Positions 8,054 to 12,215 of a stretch of DNA of 12,215 nt are shown here, one piece after another; within the stretch, counting starts at the first letter, position 1, and each line of letters begins with the position of its first letter. The stretch is from Pigoraptor vietnamica (taxonomy: Eukaryota; Opisthokonta; Filasterea). The translations under genes were made by a program, and so were the position numbers. Where the stretch lies: positions 1-12,215 of the forward strand of contig CALSCQ010001868.1 in the NCBI GenBank assembly GCA_943704525.1. Direction: 5' to 3'. The notes below the pieces were generated by a model. It saw only the letters and a program-made list of their open reading frames with translations, was not told the origin of the DNA and ran no database searches.

Positions 8054-9115
8054 ATGGCGCAAGCGGGTCAGATTTCGGCGGTGGTGCTCTCGGTGGTTGC
8101 ACTCGCCCTCTTCGTGGGTGCCCTCGCAAACACACACTGGTGAGTGGAAGGCACAAGAGTCGCTTATCACGCGAGTGTTGCGACGCGCAGTTCAAGTGCC
8201 GCGTTTCTGGTTGCGTCAAATAACGTGCCCTTGCATCGCATGTTCTGTGCTTAAATGACGACTGTGTGAGCACGGCACGCACGCCGACGCAGGACTTGAT
8301 ATTTTTTGCGTCTTCTCATTCGCATTCGCGTCTCGCGCAGGCTCGAGTCGAACATAGTCGTGACGTACGATGGCGTTGACGTCAAGGTGGACCTGTGGAC
8401 CACGCTGTGGGAGCAGTGCGTCGATGCAGGCCTTCCCGGCATCCTCACGCTCAAGCAGTGTGGCAAGGACCTCCTCAGTGAGTGAAATGTGCGCAACAGT
8501 TGTTGACAAGGAGTGTCAAAGGTTTGCCATTTGATGTGTACGGTATGCTGTGCCGGTCGCGCTACTCTGCGTGGCTTTGTGCTCGGTGCAACTCGTGTGG
8601 AGACGTGTGTGTTCATCAGATGCATGACGTTTACTCCCGAGCGCGCGTGCGTATGCGACAGTCTCGTTGACGAGTGACACGAACATGCAGATGACAGCGT
8701 CGTGGCTAACAAGACGAAGGCGTCCGCGGCGCTCTCGGTGGGTGACCGCCTGTTTGCCTATTCACACACGTGCGGCGTGGGTGATTGTAACGTGCGAACT
8801 GTGTGCGCTGCGTGTGCACAGCGGTGGCGTGCGTGTTCGCGCACCCCACTGAGCCTGCCGTTTTATTTGCAGATTCTTGCCCTTCTCGGCTCCCTCCTCA
8901 TGATTGTCGTGTCGGCTGTCAATGCGAAGGGCTATCGTGCGCGCAACGGTTTCACTACTGTTGCGGGATTCACTGGTGGGGATATCAACGCGCTTCTGCA
9001 CATAGGCCATTCGTCGGCCTTCTCATTGGATAGGAGAGTGTCGTGTGTCGTGTGTCGAGTGCTTGTGTGTGTGTGTGTGTGTGTGCGTGTGTGTGTGCGT
9101 GTGTGTGTGTGTGTG

Positions 9116-9175
<60 letters not shown>

Positions 9176-9545
9176 CGTGTCGTGTGTCGGGTGCTTGTGT
9201 GTGTGTGTGTGGGTACACGTGTCGTGTGTCGGGTGCTTGTGTGTGTCGCTCTCCGACGTGGAGTCAATGGACCACCGTCCATGCTTTCAAGCTGATTCGT
9301 TCTCTCTCTCTCACTGACTGTACCTCCTTTTTTCGACAGTGGCGTGCGGCATTGTCCCCATGGCCCTCTTCATCACCATTCAGAACACGATGAACGACGG
9401 CGACCTCCTGGGAAGCAACAACGAATTCAAATTTGCCGCCGGTTTTGGCCTCGGAACGGCCGCGTGGGTCGTCGCGTTCATCGCTGCGCTTCTTGGCCAC
9501 GTGTTCTTCGAGGAGCGCACGTCGCAGTACACGTCGATCCAGTGA
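8054..9545 (+). CDS. Four-pass membrane protein with claudin/PMP22-like signature
   Basis: Five exons, 8054-8139, 8341-8477, 8691-8737, 8873-8975 and 9340-9545, give 192 residues, the usual size for claudin/PMP22 proteins. Predicted topology: membrane segment 1 about residues 6-26, a long outer loop 29-84, segment 2 about 85-107, a short basic inner loop (AKGYRARN), segment 3 about 116-138, a short outer loop 140-156, and segment 4 about 158-181. The first loop has W29, then L51-W52-x-x-C55 and C69. Animal claudins show W, then (G)LW-x-x-C, and a second Cys about ten residues on; here the Cys gap is 13. This would fit a plasma-membrane or junction-type protein with a loop disulfide. Exon joins are inferred from donors GTGAGT, GTGAGT, GTGGGT and GTGGGG and from membrane-segment continuity. 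Kinetoplastid amastins, with a related TLW motif, are an alternative. Ordinary four-pass proteins can share such residues by chance, so function is unproven. Confidence 0.8.
9041..9247 (+). repeat. GT microsatellite in the last intron of the claudin-like gene
   Basis: A long (GT)n tract with GC interruptions, inside the 364-base intron 8976-9339. A 19-base string of the form gtcgtgtgtcg(a/g)gtgcttg occurs three times, at 9047, 9179 and 9221, so the tract is a compound repeat. Frames through it on both strands are Val/Cys or His/Thr artefacts. Confidence 0.95.
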
Positions 9546-9967
9546 GATCTACGGAAGGTCGGGTGCACATGCTTCGACAGAGTGCCCTCTAATGAAATAT
9601 CGACTTCATAGGTCGTTGCGCTTTGCTTCCGCACGAATTGGCATTTCGTTGGTGTAATCCCTGTCGCTACATTGACGAGAGTGTGCTTGAACGAGGCATT
9701 CGCCGCTCTTTGGCAATGGGGACGACGCCGCGTCTTGCGGTGGATGATCGCTGCTTCGTTCTTTCGCGAGTGGCAGCCATACTAAACGAATCGCGATCAC
9801 GTGACATCTCTGGGTCGGACGCTTAGAGACCAAAACACCCTTGCGCGAGCGCAGTCTGACTCAATGCCCGTGCTGTGGCTTTTGCGGAAGAATGGCTCGT
9901 CGCGCATGCCTTGCGCGGTGCTTGTGAGAGGACAATTGTCGGCTCGCAGAGTGTGTCGGATGCAGAA
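9546..9967. other. Intergenic region between the claudin-like and SMP genes
   Basis: No exon is supported. An open frame at 9623-9826 lacks an early ATG and shows no family motif. An 8-bp palindrome TCACGTGA (9797-9804), an E-box-type CACGTG, lies about 165 bases before the SMP-protein ATG. I found no TATA-like string here matching those of the other three genes. Confidence 0.5.
9797..9804. promoter_or_regulatory. E-box-type palindrome TCACGTGA
   Basis: A CACGTG core within an 8-bp palindrome in the upstream region of the SMP gene. CACGTG binds bHLH-type factors in many eukaryotes. An 8-mer can occur by chance. Confidence 0.15.
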
Positions 9968-12099
9968 ATGGAGCGGTGGTTGACGAGCACGGGCGGTCGC
10001 TGTGCGATCGTAATCGCCCTCGTGCTGTTGACTGCGGTCGCGTCGGGTGCGTTGGGTGGCGTGCGTTTGCTGTGTGTGCGCGTGTGTGTGCGAATAGTCA
10101 CATGATGTGCGGCTTTATGTACGTCATTTTCGTAATGTCAAAACTCGCTGCCGTGCTGTGTCTGCTCGTATCCCCCTCGACTGCGTCAGTGTCGATGTGA
10201 CAGTCGAGGGGGATATAAGCGCTGCGGCTTTATTTTGTACGTCATTTTCGTAATGTCAAAACTCGCTGTCGTGCTGTGTCTGCTTGTATCCCCCTCGACT
10301 GCGTCAGTGTCGATGTGCACTCACCTTCACACTTGCGCTATTGTGCACAATTGTCTCAGGCGTCGTCGCCGATAATGGCTCCACGTCCGCTCACTCGGAC
10401 GCCGCTGGCGTCGACGCACTCGCGCACCCCCCATCCGATCTCGCTGCGGCCGTCGCGTCCACACTGACTGGCCCCGACGTGCAAGGTGACAAATCGAAAG
10501 AGAGTGAAAGCGAGGGATCATGTCCTGCGTTTAAGGGTGAAGCCCCTCCGAGCGAGGATCTCTGTCTCCCAGACGGTGAAGATGCGGCGAAGGAGAGGGG
10601 CGGTGCGTCGGCGGGTGCTGCGACATCGTCTGGGGAGACGAAGCGAAAGGTCGTGCTGTCGGAGGCGCTGATGGCCATGGGGATGTCGCTGACGGACAAG
10701 CAGAAGGAGGTGCGCTCGCGTGAAGGGGATCGCCGGCACATGCAAACTGCACATACACACACATACTGAGCACATTACTGTGTCAGTGTCAGTGTCCATT
10801 GTTGTGCTCTTACTTGCGTGCACGTTTCTTGCCGGTGGTAGTGTGTCTTCACCGCCGTATGGGGTACTGTGCGTATCTGTGCGTGAGAGCCACACTCGCT
10901 GGTTAATAGGGACTTCTAACACCGGCCTTGCGTCGTGTGTGTCTCCTTCAGGAGCTGCTCCGCGTGCAGGCGCTCTTTGACGACGACAGCGAGCAAGATG
11001 CCCCGTGGTCAGCCGCGCTGCTCTGGAAGTACATCCTCGTGAGTGCTTGCCTAAGCGTGAAGTAGTGGTGCGCATGTGTGTTTCTCGCGCGCGCGTGTGT
11101 GTGTGTGTGTGTGTGTCTGTGTGTGCGTGGTGCTGCGCGTGTGCATGTCCGTGTACGCGAGTGTGTACGTGCGCAGGCGTTCACGGGCCGCGTATGTTGT
11201 CATTCCGCTCACGATGATCCCAACCGCCCTCCCCACTCGCAGCTCTTCCTCACATTCGTGTGCCATCACGTGGCGCTCCTCGTGATCGGCATAGTGGCGG
11301 GTCTGCTTCTCGCGATACTCCCCCAGGCGATTGTGTTTCTCGTCGTGGCCGTATTTCCCGCCCTCACAAAGAAACTCCCTTGGGATATCAAGAAGCCCAA
11401 GCAGGTCAAAGTGCGTCTCCGTTCGCAGTGTACAGCACGTGTGCCCTCCTACACTCCCGTTGTCGCCTTTGTATTCCCTTCGTCCCCAGTGCCTTCCGTC
11501 CTCACTCTGACCTAGTTTCTGACCCAGTTGGCTGACCTGGCTGTCGGATCTAGTGAACTCACATAGATGTCTGACCCAACTATCTGACCGTGCGCCCGTG
11601 GCCTTCCCCGCCCAGAAAACGCGCGAACAGCTGGCGACGCTGCGCTCCCTGAGCTCGCACGTCACTCGCACGGAGAGCGGCATGTGGATCAACACGATAT
11701 TGGCGCGCGTGTGGCACGAACTGCACGACACGAAAGTGAACGCGCTCTTCATGCGACTCGTCAACGTCGAGATTGACGACCTCCGCAAGGAAGTCGTGGG
11801 GTGTTTTCTGGTGCGTGAGGGCGGCTTGTCCGGACATGTCGCATTTGCTCTTGTGCCGTCACACACATGACCACATGGCACATTTCAACCCCTCTCCTCC
11901 TTCTTCACGCACCAACGCTCAAGACGAATTCCCGCGCATGTTCGTACTGTGCCTATTTTGCAACCCTGCTTTGTTACTCAGGCTAATTCTCTGCTTGTTA
12001 CAGGGGCCGGTGACGCTCGTGGGCTATGAGTTTGGCAGTTGCGCACCGACTTTTGACAAGTTTGCCGTCCTTCGCGAGGCTGACGACGGCGAAGTGCTG
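9968..12099 (+). CDS. SMP-domain membrane protein (E-Syt/TEX2-like), 3' end missing
   Basis: Six visible exons, 9968-10046, 10360-10709, 10952-11038, 11243-11410, 11616-11810 and 12004-12099, encode 325 residues before the gene leaves the window. Residues 1-27 look like a signal peptide or signal anchor (basic n-region with R3 and R11, then CAIVIALVLLTAVAS). Residues 28-140 are hydrophilic, low-complexity Ala/Ser/Glu/Pro. Residues 173-214 are a 40-residue hydrophobic stretch, probably two segments or a hairpin, followed by KKLPWDIKKPK. An SMP lipid-binding domain starts near E248 (M-W-I-N-T-I-L-A-R-V-W) and continues through GPVTLVGYEFGSCAP, matching the family's 'WlN.il.r.W' and 'l.lGs..P'. 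SMP proteins shuttle lipids at ER contact sites; C2 or PH domains would lie beyond the window. Exon 4 may instead end at 11404, and exon 4 has a second in-frame acceptor at 11176. The first exon is the least certain: the join to exon 2 is phase-consistent but rests on the signal-like sequence. Confidence 0.75.
10108..10317 (+). repeat. Direct duplication of 92/95 bp inside intron 1 of the SMP gene
   Basis: Copy 1 (10108-10199) and copy 2 (10223-10317) start tgcggctttat and end gtgtcgatgtg. They differ by a TTT insertion and two C/T substitutions. The 23-base spacer contains the right arm of a hairpin whose left arm is in copy 1. The duplication lies wholly inside the 313-base intron. Confidence 0.93.
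10169..10215. repeat. 15-bp perfect inverted repeat with a 17-base loop
   Basis: tatccccctcgactg (10169-10183) and cagtcgagggggata (10201-10215) are exact reverse complements. The left arm is shared by both copies of the surrounding duplication, but the right arm occurs only once. This would form a stable hairpin in the intron RNA or a cruciform in DNA. Confidence 0.9.
11089..11125 (+). repeat. GC/GT microsatellite in intron 3 of the SMP gene
   Basis: A short alternating (GC)n(GT)n tract, part of the TG-rich sense-strand bias of introns in this window. Confidence 0.8.
11507..11589 (+). repeat. Cluster of five CTGACC motifs in intron 4 of the SMP gene
   Basis: CTGACC occurs at 11507, 11519, 11532, 11571 and 11584. 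The pairs 11519/11532 and 11571/11584 have the same 13-base spacing and lie 52 bases apart, which suggests a decayed duplication. The last copy places its A about 29 bases before exon 5 (11616), a normal branch-point distance. Confidence 0.7.
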
Positions 12100-12215
12100 G
12101 TGGGTGTTACCGTCCCTTCTCGTGCCGCGTTTGCATATCGTGGATTCCCTGTTCTTACTTAATTACGCCCCTTAATTACCCTTCGGCTTATCCGGCAATT
12201 CCCTCCCCCCCCCCC
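12100..12215. other. Truncated intron and contig end with 11 C
   Basis: A GTGGGT donor follows the last visible SMP exon. If it were not used, the frame would stop at 12160 and cut the SMP domain in half, so this is read as intron. The final 11 bases are C (12205-12215), matching the homopolymer at the left edge. Confidence 0.6.

Noticed and set aside
9043-9393. Val/Cys-rich frames on the plus strand and His/Thr-rich frames on the minus strand
   Set aside because: They arise from the (GT)n tract inside the last intron of the claudin-like gene.
9623-9826. 67-codon plus-strand open frame between the claudin-like and SMP genes
   Set aside because: The peptide looks fairly ordinary but has no early ATG, no flanking splice pattern that extends it and no recognisable motif.
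10284-10359. Hydrophobic stretch in frame just upstream of SMP exon 2, resembling a signal peptide without ATG
   Set aside because: It has no ATG (only TTG), lies in the second copy of an intronic duplication, and a proper ATG-led signal-like exon at 9968-10046 joins exon 2 in phase.
2421-12099. A functional gene cluster linking arrestin, reductase, claudin-like and SMP proteins
   Set aside because: Shared strand and membrane themes are the only link; there is no common domain, regulatory motif or known pathway that needs all four.

Overview
This window looks like a short nuclear contig from a GC-rich unicellular eukaryote. The genes are broken by many short introns of about 84 to 364 bases. 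Almost all introns are GT-AG, they tend to be rich in TG on the sense strand, and several carry a CTGAC-like branch-point motif. Coding exons strongly favour G or C in third position. There are no bacterial features such as operons or Shine-Dalgarno sites. The protein set (alpha-arrestin, plant/fungal-type Kv-beta aldo-keto reductase, claudin-like four-pass membrane protein, SMP lipid-transfer protein) fits a free-living protist, but I cannot name the species. The contig starts with 13 G and ends with 11 C, so it probably stops where sequencing or assembly failed at homopolymers.

Layout: positions 1-2420 hold no convincing complete gene. They contain a CA microsatellite, a weak candidate exon on the minus strand (401-501), a 22-bp palindrome, and a perfect 48-bp duplication whose second copy sits between inverted repeats. 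Positions 2421-3933 encode an arrestin-fold protein of 472 residues in two exons. The 1-kb gap 3934-4956 carries a 41-bp minisatellite bracketed by 22-bp direct repeats. Positions 4957-7819 encode a 350-residue Kv-beta/AKR6-type aldo-keto reductase in 13 exons, with a 31-G run in intron 2 and a GC-AG intron 10. Positions 8054-9545 encode a 192-residue four-pass membrane protein with a claudin-like signature in five exons; its last intron is a long GT microsatellite. Positions 9968-12099 encode the first 325 residues of an SMP-domain membrane protein in six visible exons, and the gene runs off the right end.

All four genes lie on the plus strand, with gaps of 1,023, 234 and 422 bases. Three are membrane proteins or belong to families that act at membranes (arrestin cargo adaptor, claudin-like protein, SMP tether). 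I see no evidence that they form one pathway, and neighbouring protist genes are usually independent. No obviously new multi-gene system is visible. The points most worth a second look are the claudin-like protein, the domain order of the SMP protein, the non-canonical and alternative splice sites, and the structured repeats.
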